Source: Desulfomicrobium sp. ZS1
GTDB lineage: Bacteria; Desulfobacterota; Desulfovibrionia; Desulfovibrionales; Desulfomicrobiaceae
Reading direction: 5' to 3'
Length of the DNA: 64,000 bases
NCBI RefSeq assembly: GCF_024204645.1
Contig: NZ_CP100351.1
Span: forward strand, 558,001-622,000
Positions 9,337 to 16,875 of the stretch are shown here, piece by piece. The notes under the pieces are model-generated. The model saw nothing but the letters and a program-made list of their open reading frames with translations. It made no database searches and was not told the DNA's origin. Each line of letters begins with the position of its first letter. The first letter of the stretch is position 1. Made by a program: the position numbers and the translations under genes.

Positions 9337-11045
9337 GCCTGCTCCTGGCGGTGAATGAGTTCGACGAACGCGTCGTCCATGGTCGGATCGGGTAGGGCGG
9401 GCGAGGCCACGCTGGCTTTGAGGTCATCCGGCGGGGCCAGGGCTATGAGCTTGCCGTGATAGACCAGGCCGATGCGGTCGCAGTATTCGGCCTCGTCCAT
9501 GAAATGGGTGGTGACCATGACTGTGACCCCTTTCTCCACCACGCCGTTGATATGGTTCCAGAATTCGCGGCGGGTGATGGGATCCACGCCTGAGGTCGGC
9601 TCGTCGAGAAAAAGGATGTCCGGTTCATGCATGGCCGCGCAGGCCAGGGCGATGCGCTGCTTGTAGCCCAGGGCCAGGTCGTCGGTGGCGACACCAAGGA
9701 ACTGTTTCAGGTGGAAGGACTCGATCATCGACTCCACGGCCTGGCGCTGTCTGGGCTTGGGCAGCCCGTACACCCCGGAAAAGAAATCAAGATTTTGGCG
9801 CACGGTCAGCTTGCCGTAGAGAGAGAACTTCTGGGCCATGTAGCCCAGGCGCTCCCTGGCCCTGGCCGGGCTGTGGCGCAGATCGATGCCCATGACCTCG
9901 GCCCGCCCGGAGGTGGGCGTGAGCAGCCCGCACATCATTTTGAAGGTGGTCGACTTGCCTGCTCCGTTGGGTCCGAGAAGTCCGAAAATTTCTCCCTGCC
10001 GCACCTCGAAACTGACATGATCCGTGGCCGTGAAGCTGCCGAAGTTCTTGGTCAGCGCTTCGGCCCGGATCAGGCTTTCGCGGATTTCGGCTCGCGGCTG
10101 CATGGTCGCGGCCAGCGCGGACTCACCACCGGGACCGCCGCCCAGCAGGTCGATGAAGGCGTCCTCGAAGCGCGGGGCGACCTCCTTCCATTCGGGCTGG
10201 CCGGGAATTTCGAGGGCCGTGGGATCTGGACGGGCTGCGCCATCCTTTAAGACGATGCGCAGGTTTCGTCCCTGGATGACCCCGTCGCTGACTTCCGGCT
10301 GGCGGAGCAGCATCGCCAGGGCCTGCCGCCTGCGGCCTTCGACGCCGCCAAGATGCAGGCAACGCCCTTGCATTCGGCCGGTGAGATCGCCCGGCTTGCC
10401 GGTAAAAAGCAGACTCCCCTGGCTGAGCAGAAAGACCTCGTCGCATGCCTCCGCCTCATCAAGGTAGGCGGTGCTCCAGACCACGGCGATGCCTTCTTCG
10501 GCAAGCTCGTGCACCATTTTCCATAGCTCGCGACGGGAGATGGGGTCGACGCCGACTCCCGGTTCGTCGAGCAGGAGCACCTCCGGCGTGCCCAGCAGCG
10601 CGCAGGCCAGGCCGAGCTTCTGCTTCATGCCGCCCGAGAGCCGTCCGGCCAGGCGCGTCGTGAACTCTTTCAGGTCGGTGAAGGCCAGGAGCCGCTCGAA
10701 GGTTTGCGCTCGCTCCTCTCCGGTCACGCCCCGCAAGTTCGCATGCAGGGTCAGGTTTTCGATGACCGAGAGGTCTTCGTAGAGGCCGAATTTTTGCGGC
10801 ATGTAGCCCACCTTGAGACGCAGTTCGGGGGCGGCCACGGGCTCAAGGCCAAGCACGGTCACGTCGCCGCTGTCGGGGCGCAACAGCCCGGCCATGAGGC
10901 GCATGAGGGTGGTTTTGCCCGCGCCGTCCGGTCCGGCTATGCCGGTAATGACCCCTGCTTCGATGGAGCCGCAGATGCCGGCGAGAGCGGGTTTATCCAG
11001 GCCGGGAAAGGTTTTGAGGACCCCGGACAGGGTGACTGCGGCCAT
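9333..11045 (-). CDS. Tandem ABC ATPase (YbhF-like) of efflux system
   Basis: 570 residues containing two complete ABC cassettes. Cassette 1 has Walker A GPDGAGKTT (about residues 38-46) and signature LSGGMKQKLGLA; cassette 2 has Walker A GPNGAGKST (about 355-363). Its signature is degenerate, LALGYKQRIALA in place of LSGG, so the second ATP site may be asymmetric. Walker B motifs LLLDEPGVGVDP and LFLDEPTSGVDP are intact. It sits three bases after the HlyD-like adaptor stop and couples to the two permeases. Such fused ATPases energise YbhFSR-type exporters. Confidence 0.92.
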   Translation of the reverse strand: MAAVTLSGVLKTFPGLDKPALAGICGSIEAGVITGIAGPDGAGKTTLMRLMAGLLRPDSGDVTVLGLEPVAAPELRLKVGYMPQKFGLYEDLSVIENLTLHANLRGVTGEERAQTFERLLAFTDLKEFTTRLAGRLSGGMKQKLGLACALLGTPEVLLLDEPGVGVDPISRRELWKMVHELAEEGIAVVWSTAYLDEAEACDEVFLLSQGSLLFTGKPGDLTGRMQGRCLHLGGVEGRRRQALAMLLRQPEVSDGVIQGRNLRIVLKDGAARPDPTALEIPGQPEWKEVAPRFEDAFIDLLGGGPGGESALAATMQPRAEIRESLIRAEALTKNFGSFTATDHVSFEVRQGEIFGLLGPNGAGKSTTFKMMCGLLTPTSGRAEVMGIDLRHSPARARERLGYMAQKFSLYGKLTVRQNLDFFSGVYGLPKPRQRQAVESMIESFHLKQFLGVATDDLALGYKQRIALACAAMHEPDILFLDEPTSGVDPITRREFWNHINGVVEKGVTVMVTTHFMDEAEYCDRIGLVYHGKLIALAPPDDLKASVASPALPDPTMDDAFVELIHRQEQA

Positions 11046-11048
11046 GCT

Positions 11049-12026
11049 TTAGTCCTCAAGTCGCAGCGTGACGGGCATGCCTTGCCGGAGTCCCTGGTCC
11101 GCGTCCTGCACGGTGACCCGGAAGCGATAGACCAGGGCAGTGCGCAACTCTTCGGTTTCCACGGATTTCGGCGTGAATTCCGCGCGCGCCGAGACGTCTC
11201 CGATCTGCCCGTGGTAGGGTTCGGGCCGCGAATCGGTGAAGACCAGCACTTTGCGGCCGGGATGAACAAGGCCGAGCTGTGGTTCGGGCGCATAGGCCCG
11301 GACACGGACGGGTGAGAGGAGGCTGACGGTCAGCGCCGTGCTGCCGGCCTGGACGATGCTGCCCGGCTCCACGACGCGGGTCAGGACCACGCCCGTCTCG
11401 GGCGCGGTGAGGACCGTGTCGGCCAGCTGGGTTTGGGCCTGGGACAGAGCGGCGTGGGCGGCCTCAAGGCTCGCTTCGGCCTGGGTGATCTGTTCGGCGC
11501 GCGTTCCGGCCAGGAGCAGATCGAGGGCAGCCTTGGCTCCGTCGCGTCTGGCCCTGGCCGTCTGGAACGAAGCGCGCGCGGTGTCGAAGTCCTGCCTGGC
11601 CACGGCTCCGCTGGAGACGAGCTGCTGCTGGCGTTCAAAGATGAGGCGGGCATTTTCGTGCGCGGCCTCGGTTGCCGTCAGATTCTTGCGGGCCTGCTCG
11701 ATGTCTTCGGGGCGGGTGCCGTTTTGGAGCTCCGCGAGCCGTGCTTCCAGTTGGCGGGCCTGGGCACTGGCTTGGTCCACCGCGTTTTCGTAGGGCTGGG
11801 CATCAAGCCGGGCCACTATTTCAGCGGGGGCGACCCCGTCACCTTCCTCCTTCAGAACTTCCGCGACCCTGCCGGCGACCCTGAAACCCAGGCGCACTTC
11901 GCGGATATCGACATTGCCGTGGAACACCGGAGCCGAGCCACTCTGTTCGGCGTTCAGGATTTTCCAGGCATACCATCCGCCCACGGCGGCGGCCAGGAGC
12001 AGAAATATAATGATGGTGCGTTTCAT
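11049..12026 (-). CDS. HlyD family periplasmic adaptor (YbhG-like)
   Basis: A 325-residue membrane-fusion protein: N-terminal anchor (TIIIFLLLAAAVGGWYAW), a lipoyl half-motif (GFRVAGRVAEVLKEEGDGV), a long alpha-helical hairpin (about residues 85-205, Ala/Gln/Arg rich coiled coil), second lipoyl half (TVLTAPETGVVLTRVVEPG) and a beta barrel. It is the first gene of the four-gene efflux operon. I chose the ATG at 12026 because the hydrophobic anchor follows at once; no good Shine-Dalgarno is visible, and an in-frame ATG at 12062 would add 12 residues. Confidence 0.88.
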   Translation of the reverse strand: MKRTIIIFLLLAAAVGGWYAWKILNAEQSGSAPVFHGNVDIREVRLGFRVAGRVAEVLKEEGDGVAPAEIVARLDAQPYENAVDQASAQARQLEARLAELQNGTRPEDIEQARKNLTATEAAHENARLIFERQQQLVSSGAVARQDFDTARASFQTARARRDGAKAALDLLLAGTRAEQITQAEASLEAAHAALSQAQTQLADTVLTAPETGVVLTRVVEPGSIVQAGSTALTVSLLSPVRVRAYAPEPQLGLVHPGRKVLVFTDSRPEPYHGQIGDVSARAEFTPKSVETEELRTALVYRFRVTVQDADQGLRQGMPVTLRLED

Positions 12027-12161
12027 GTTGGAATACGTAAGGCGAATGAGTGTGTTTATCAACTGATTGAGTTAAAATATCGATAAGGTGAGCTTGTGGG
12101 TCGTATAGGTCCCATGGGACGAATTTTTTTGACGGTGTGGCGTGGCATGCTTCTCAAACGA

Positions 12162-12187
12162 GCAACGCCCGGAGATCCGGGCGTTGC
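12162..12187 (-). terminator. Hairpin downstream of peroxiredoxin gene
   Basis: An 11-bp perfect stem, GCAACGCCCGG / CCGGGCGTTGC, with a 4-base loop, 24 bases after the peroxiredoxin stop on the minus strand. It is followed only by TCGTTTG, a weak U-tract, so it may be a terminator or a 3'-end stabiliser. It separates this gene from the efflux operon. Confidence 0.55.
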
Positions 12188-12210
12188 GGGTGTTGTGGAG
12201 GGGTGCGGGG

Positions 12211-12930
12211 TTAGTCGAAGGCTTTGTCCACGGTCCATACTTCCCAGACTTTGCCGACCAGACCGGGGCCGGGTTTGAGGGTCGGTTTGCCGGGACGCCA
12301 GCCTGACGGGGCGGCCTCGGTGCCCTTGCTCTCGCGCACCAGTTGGAATGCCTGGATCTGGCGGAGGGTTTCGTTCACGTTGCGGCCCACCGGAGGAGTC
12401 AGAACCTCATAGGCCTGCACATTTCCGTCCGGGTCGATGAGAAAGCGGCCACGCACATCCACGCCGCTGGCCTCATCGTAAATTCCGTACATTTTGCCGA
12501 CATTGCCGCCGCCGTCGGACAGCATGGGGAAGGGCACGGTTTTGGCCGTGATCATTTTCGAGAGTTCGTCGTCGACCCACATCTTGTGCACGAACATGCT
12601 GTCCGTGCTCATGGACAGGACCTGCACTCCCAGCTTTGCGAATTCCGCGTGTTTCTCGGCGACCGCCGAGATTTCGGTTGCTCAGACAAAGGTGAAATCA
12701 CCTGGATAGAAGCACAGCACCACCCATTTCCCCAGGAAGTCGGACAGTCTGATATTGGTAAAAGCGCCATTGAAGTATGCCGGAGCTGCGAAGTCCGGTG
12801 CTTTTTTTCCGACCTGAATCATGGGACGCGCTCCTTGGACTGGTGTTGCCGCTGCTTGTGGTGTCTCTTCCGGTGCCTGTTCGACTTCAGCCGTGGGCCT
12901 GGTACATCCTGCTGCCAATTCTTCTCCCAT
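12211..12930 (-). CDS. prxU: Selenocysteine-containing peroxiredoxin (AhpC/Prx1 class), UGA read through
   Basis: Two open frames in the same reading frame are separated by a single TGA at 12682-12684, exactly where the peroxidatic cysteine sits in the motif GDFTFV-C-xTE. Read as selenocysteine (residue 83) the gene gives one 239-residue 2-Cys-type peroxiredoxin, collinear with the family up to the GRFLIDP motif. A SECIS-like hairpin follows the UGA. The start at 12930 has CGGAGG; an internal ATG at 12822 with AAGGAG is an alternative that removes a Pro/Ala-rich extension containing Cys9. Besides Cys9 and Cys73 no cysteine exists, so the usual C-terminal resolving VCP motif is absent. It reduces peroxides with a thiol partner. 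Confidence 0.9.
12654..12671 (-). promoter_or_regulatory. Bacterial SECIS element of the selenocysteine peroxiredoxin
   Basis: Immediately downstream of the UGA the coding strand forms a perfect 7-bp stem, TCTCGGC / GCCGAGA, closed by the tetraloop GGUC. The loop begins 17 nt after the UGA, within the 16-37 nt window known for bacterial SECIS hairpins read by SelB, and GGU in the loop matches the E. coli fdhF type. It lies in coding sequence (Ser-Ala-Val-Ala-Glu). Confidence 0.8.
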
Positions 12931-13075
12931 AGTGTGCCTCCGAAGGTTGTATTGATGATAACGATACGTTTTTACATGATGGATAGTTCGTACTTATTTA
13001 ATTGGCGTCGAAAGAACAAGAGGGGTGGCGATATTTCATCAATAAAAGCGGAGAATTCTTGGGTGTGGCGCCGGT

Positions 13076-13111
13076 AAAAAAAACGGGGCTTCGGCGTAAC
13101 GCCGAAGCCCC
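13076..13111 (-). terminator. Strong rho-independent terminator of nrfHA
   Basis: A perfect 12-bp stem, GGGGCTTCGGCG / CGCCGAAGCCCC, with a 3-base loop, followed on the minus strand by an uninterrupted run of eight T residues after one G. It begins about 25 bases after the nrfA stop. Confidence 0.92.
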
Positions 13112-13135
13112 CTCGCGATTCGGGAAACCCTAAGT

Positions 13136-14698
13136 CTAGCTTGCGGCCGGAGCCGGGACAAGGCGCTTGTTGCCTTCCCAGATCTTCTCGGTTTTGGGGG
13201 TGAGTTTGAGATACTTGAACCACTGGTGGCTGGCCATGTGCTCGGGATTCATCTGCAGTTCGCGGCTGTGTTCCATGATGGGCGGCACCAGGGTCTTGAT
13301 GTCTCCGGCCAGGGCCTGGGCAGTGGTGAAGGCCGCCGCCTGGATGGCGATATCCACGGCCTTCTGGCTGTACTGCTGGGACTTGGCCAGGGTATCGAGG
13401 GCCTTGGTCGGGTTGTGGAAGCCCACGCTGTTCTCGGCGGATACCAGATCCCAGAAGAACTGGCCCTTGCGGCACATTTCGCGGGCGTCGATCATGAGCT
13501 GGTCGTAATTGGCCGGTTTTTCGCCTTCGAACTCATTCGCCATGCGGATGGCCTCATGCGCCTTGACCGAGATGTCCTGGGCGGTCATGAGCTGTTCCCA
13601 GACCTTGTCCTGGGTGTAGATGACCCGCTGCTTCAGGTATTCGGGGCTCTTGTCCGTATGGCACTGGCGACAGGCCTTCATGTCCGGGTCCTTCAGGGGC
13701 GAGTTCCAGTGATGGTTGGACATCTTCTTTTTGCCGTCCAGGCGGGTGTAGCTCATGTGGCAGTCGGCGCAGCTGACGCCGGCCGCGCCGTGCACGCCGT
13801 TATGCCAGGTTTCGTACTCGGGGTGCTGAGCCTTGAGCATGGGGGTCTTGGACACGGGATGGACCCAGTCCACGAAGTTGCCTTCGAAGCCGGGCGTCGT
13901 GGTGTCGCCATGGCTCTTGTAGTAGGTGTAGATTTCTTCGGGGTCCTTGCCCTGCGCCCAGGGGAAGACCGGTTTTTTTGCCGGGCCCTGGCCCTTGTCG
14001 GTGAAGTAGTACTCCACATGGCACTGGCCGCACATGAGGGCACGCTGCTCGTTGCGGGGCAGGGTCTTGAAATCTTTGCCTTCGGCCTTCAAGTGATTCT
14101 GCAGGGGCACGGAATACAGACGCAGTTCCATGGTGGCCGGGTCATGACAGTTGGCGCAGCCGATGGTGTTTTCGTCCATGTCGACTTCTTCGCGGAATTC
14201 GTTGAAATCCTTGGCCCAGAACTCGTCGCCGTATTTGCCGACCCATTCGTTCATTTTGGCGCCCTTGCAGTTCCAGCAGGTGGCGGGCAAGTCCGCTTTT
14301 TCGGCGTAGCGATTCAGGCGATCGATGTTCAAAATGTCCTTGATGGCGTACGTATGTCCACGCGCGGCGCGGTACTCGTAGCTGAAGGCATAGCCGAGCC
14401 AGAGGTTCTTGAGGTATGGCTGGGCATGTTTGTAGCCCTCGGGCAGGGGGTTTACGTTGTCGTGCTTGTTATAGGCCACTGACCCGCCGTATTCGGTCAT
14501 GATCTCGGATTCGTTGTTGCGCAGGTACGTTTCGTAATGCAGCGGAAATTCGGACTTGAAGGCGGAGTTCTTGATTTCATCGGATTTGAGGCTGGTCTTG
14601 AAGGTCGGCGGCACGGGCTCGGTCGCTTCGGAACATGCGCTTAGGGCCAAGGCCACCCCCACGGCCAGCATGGCGAAAAGAGGAAAGTTTTTACGCAT
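13136..14698 (-). CDS. nrfA: Cytochrome c nitrite reductase catalytic subunit NrfA
   Basis: A 520-residue pentaheme ammonia-forming nitrite reductase. Heme 1 uses the diagnostic CxxCK site (C141-W-N-C-K145); four CxxCH sites follow at 181-185 (CANCH), 223-227 (CGQCH), 310-314 (CADCH) and 343-347 (CRQCH). The N-terminus has a signal with lipobox LSAC22, so it is a lipoprotein held near its NrfH partner. It reduces nitrite to ammonium with six electrons in the periplasm, serving respiration and nitrite or NO detoxification in sulfate reducers. Its start overlaps the nrfH end by 8 bp. Confidence 0.97.
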   Translation of the reverse strand: MRKNFPLFAMLAVGVALALSACSEATEPVPPTFKTSLKSDEIKNSAFKSEFPLHYETYLRNNESEIMTEYGGSVAYNKHDNVNPLPEGYKHAQPYLKNLWLGYAFSYEYRAARGHTYAIKDILNIDRLNRYAEKADLPATCWNCKGAKMNEWVGKYGDEFWAKDFNEFREEVDMDENTIGCANCHDPATMELRLYSVPLQNHLKAEGKDFKTLPRNEQRALMCGQCHVEYYFTDKGQGPAKKPVFPWAQGKDPEEIYTYYKSHGDTTTPGFEGNFVDWVHPVSKTPMLKAQHPEYETWHNGVHGAAGVSCADCHMSYTRLDGKKKMSNHHWNSPLKDPDMKACRQCHTDKSPEYLKQRVIYTQDKVWEQLMTAQDISVKAHEAIRMANEFEGEKPANYDQLMIDAREMCRKGQFFWDLVSAENSVGFHNPTKALDTLAKSQQYSQKAVDIAIQAAAFTTAQALAGDIKTLVPPIMEHSRELQMNPEHMASHQWFKYLKLTPKTEKIWEGNKRLVPAPAAS

Positions 14699-15167
14699 CG
14701 GCGGCGCTCCTTTTGGCTACGGGGATTTTTGGAGTGTGGGGCACGTGACGGTGGCAGTCGGTGCAGAATTTCTTGCTCTGCATGACCACGGTGGATGTGG
14801 TGGAACCGTGACAGCGCTGACAGTTTGCCTGAGTCACGTCCTTGGTTTCCTCACCCGGGTGGATGAGGTCGGGGATGCTGCTCGTGACAGTGGCGAGGAT
14901 GTCCCTGGTGCCTTCCTTGGTCTTGAACGGGATCTTGGCCACCAAATTGTGCGGGGCATGGCACTCGTTGCAGGCCAGGTCGGCGTGGACCGAACGCTTG
15001 TGCGTCAGTGCCGCCTCGGCCATGGAATGGCAGCTGCCGCAGAACATGGCCTGATCCGTGGTGGTCATGGCCAAAGCCACTCCAACCGTGAACACGATGC
15101 CCGCTACGGCCGGAAGCAGGGCGAAACGCCAGCTCCGACCGCTGGATGCATCATTTTTTGGAGTCAT
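14691..15167 (-). CDS. nrfH: Tetraheme quinol dehydrogenase NrfH
   Basis: A 158-residue NapC/NrfH-type cytochrome: one N-terminal membrane anchor (LLPAVAGIVFTVGVALA) then four CxxCH sites (CGSCH, CNECH, CQRCH, CTDCH). It takes electrons from menaquinol and passes them to NrfA. The start at 15167 has CAGGAGGGAG just upstream. It is the first gene of the nrfHA operon; the leader contains a 10-bp inverted repeat (15195-15236). Confidence 0.96.
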   Translation of the reverse strand: MTPKNDASSGRSWRFALLPAVAGIVFTVGVALAMTTTDQAMFCGSCHSMAEAALTHKRSVHADLACNECHAPHNLVAKIPFKTKEGTRDILATVTSSIPDLIHPGEETKDVTQANCQRCHGSTTSTVVMQSKKFCTDCHRHVPHTPKIPVAKRSAADA

Positions 15168-15194
15168 ACTCCCTCCTGTACAGGTATGTTGGAA

Positions 15195-15236
15195 CCGGAT
15201 CGTTTCCAGTGCCTGATCGTCTCCAGAACGATCCGG
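15195..15236. promoter_or_regulatory. Inverted repeat in the nrfH / response-regulator intergenic region
   Basis: Perfect 10-bp arms CCGGATCGTT (15195-15204) and AACGATCCGG (15227-15236) with a 22-bp spacer containing a third GATCGT. It lies between the divergent nrfH and OmpR-family regulator genes, starting 28 bp before the nrfH start codon. It could be an operator for the neighbouring regulator or a leader hairpin in the nrfHA mRNA. Confidence 0.5.
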
Positions 15237-15379
15237 CCGTACTCAATATTCATGCTGTCCAACCTAGCAGGAAATTTCAACCTTGTGGGGTTAAAGTTGT
15301 AACGGGATTGAAACATGTGTATCGGCATGAGCCGGACATGCGCAACCCTTGAAGGGACTGCGCGGACAGGGAGGGTGGT

Positions 15380-16069
15380 TTGACGCAGCAGAGAATCCTG
15401 ATCATCGACGACGACCCGGACATCGTCACGACCGTCAAAGCCAATTTGGAGCTCGACGGTTTCACGGTGCTGAGCGCAACGGACGGGGCCTTGGGCCTTG
15501 CGGCCGTGCATGCGAACGCGCCTGACCTCGTGCTTCTGGACCTGGGGCTGCCCGACATCGACGGGATCAAGGTCTGCCAGACCTTGAGGCGTGACAGCGA
15601 GGTGCCGGTCATCATGCTCTCGGCCCGGGATACGGTCGCGGACAAACTCCTGGGGCTGGAATGCGGGGCCGACGATTATCTGGTCAAACCCTTCAACGCC
15701 CTGGAACTCTCGGCCCGCATCAGGACCGTGCTGCGCAGGATCAGGCGTAGCGAAACGGCCACTGCGCAACGTAACGGAAATATCATTCTGGATTACCGTT
15801 CCCATGAGGCCACGATCCAGGGCCGCCAGGCGCGTCTGACCCGGACCGAGTTCTCGCTGCTCGAACTCTTCGTCGCCCATCCCGGGGAGACCCTGACCCG
15901 CGATTTCATCCAGAGCCAGAACTGGGGCGATTCCAAGCTCTATTCCCACAGCCGGGCCGTGGATGTGCATGTGCAGCGTCTGCGCAAAAAGATCGAAGAA
16001 AGTCCCCAGGTTCCGCGTTTCATCCTGACCGTAGCCGGAGTCGGCTACAGATTCGAACCCAATCCCTGA
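15380..16069 (+). CDS. OmpR/PhoB family response regulator
   Basis: A 229-residue two-domain regulator: receiver (about 5-120; acidic pocket D10-D11-D12, phosphoacceptor Asp54 in LLDLGLPD, Lys in VKPF) and winged-helix DNA-binding domain (about 130-228, ending in LTVAGVGYRFEP). The start is a TTG at 15380 with GGGAGGG just upstream; no better ATG exists. It is divergent from nrfHA. The c-heme histidine kinase ending at 16876 on the other strand is the likely partner, with only a small RRM gene between them. Control of nrfHA is inferred from position. Confidence 0.92.
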   Translation: MTQQRILIIDDDPDIVTTVKANLELDGFTVLSATDGALGLAAVHANAPDLVLLDLGLPDIDGIKVCQTLRRDSEVPVIMLSARDTVADKLLGLECGADDYLVKPFNALELSARIRTVLRRIRRSETATAQRNGNIILDYRSHEATIQGRQARLTRTEFSLLELFVAHPGETLTRDFIQSQNWGDSKLYSHSRAVDVHVQRLRKKIEESPQVPRFILTVAGVGYRFEPNP

Positions 16070-16188
16070 CAGGCGAACTGCGGGGGGGCCGCGAAGCAGA
16101 GGAGTATTGTTGGCGCAAGGCCGCTGGTGCGGCAGTCGATCAAGGAGGCCGGTGCAGGAGTTTACCGGTTTGCTGAGGAATTTTGGGC

Positions 16189-16215
16189 AAAAAAAAGCCC
16201 GTCAGGTGACGGGCT
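16189..16215 (-). terminator. Rho-independent terminator of the RRM protein gene
   Basis: Stem AGCCCGTCA / TGACGGGCT (9 bp, 2-base loop) followed on the minus strand by eight T residues. It starts about 24 bases after the stop of the RRM gene. Confidence 0.88.
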
Positions 16216-16238
16216 TCATCGCGATCGTAGTGTTCAGC

Positions 16239-16514
16239 TTAGTAGCGTGAACGGCTATCGGAGCGGCTTTCACGGGGCTGCGCTTCGTTGACCTTCAGGT
16301 TGCGGCCCTGACAGTCGGTTCCGTTCAGCGCCTGGATGGACTTGCGTGCGCCTTCATCGTCCATTTCCACGAAGCCGAAGCCGCGTGAACGACCGGTTTC
16401 GCGGTCTTCGATGACATGGGCAGAGCTGACCTGACCATACTGGGAAAACATGGCATGCAGATCAGCATCAGTGGTCGACCAGGACAAATTTCCAACATAG
16501 ATGTTCTTAGACAA
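16239..16514 (-). CDS. Small RNA-recognition-motif (RRM) RNA-binding protein
   Basis: A 91-residue single-RRM protein: RNP-2 IYVGNL near the N-terminus and RNP-1 RGFGFVEM at about residues 41-48, then a short Arg/Ser-rich tail (ESRSDSRSRY). The start is a TTG at 16514 with GGAG eight bases upstream, giving the usual (M)SKNIYVGNL opening; the frame stays open upstream but codes a Phe-rich run from a poly-T leader. Such proteins in cyanobacteria and delta-proteobacteria bind single-stranded RNA and are often cold or stress induced. It has a long AT-rich leader and its own terminator. Confidence 0.9.
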   Translation of the reverse strand: MSKNIYVGNLSWSTTDADLHAMFSQYGQVSSAHVIEDRETGRSRGFGFVEMDDEGARKSIQALNGTDCQGRNLKVNEAQPRESRSDSRSRY

Positions 16515-16875
16515 GACAGTAACTCCAAAGAAAAAAAAGTAAAAAGAAAAACCTTGTTCCTGCTGGAAACAGTTACCGGCAGGATTGCGGAATAATGAGA
16601 TTGAATTCGATGTTGAATTCAGATTTTCATTTCCGCCAAAGTCAGCAGTCACTAGGTGGGCTGGATTTTAATGTCAACGTTTATTATTTTTATTTTTGGC
16701 GGTAATCAGTGCTTCAGGCCGAAAAATATATTCAACATGCTTGAATCGAACGTTTATTTTTTTTAAAATTATTTTGCAGCTGTTTTCCGGATACGGGCTG
16801 TGTGGGTCCAAAATGGTTCGCCGCTTTTCGTTCAAGGGCGATACCGCCGGGTATCGTGCTTCTTCTGGAGTGGGT
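16515..16875. other. AT-rich 361-bp intergenic region: RRM gene leader and promoter
   Basis: There is no coding sequence. On the minus strand it holds a TTGACA box (16677-16672), 17 bp from a poor -10 (TAGTGA, 16654-16649), a short direct repeat around GAATTCAA and a poly-T stretch before the Shine-Dalgarno. If that promoter is used, the leader would be about 130 nt. The strand towards 16875 is the 3' side of the kinase gene, without a clear terminator. Confidence 0.5.

Noticed and set aside
12211-12930. Peroxiredoxin as a pseudogene split by a stop codon
   Set aside because: The only stop is TGA at the catalytic cysteine position, both sides are intact and in one frame, and a SECIS hairpin follows, which supports selenocysteine.
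12940-13000. Fur or PerR box before the peroxiredoxin gene
   Set aside because: Only a loose TATCGTTATCATC half match; not enough for a site.
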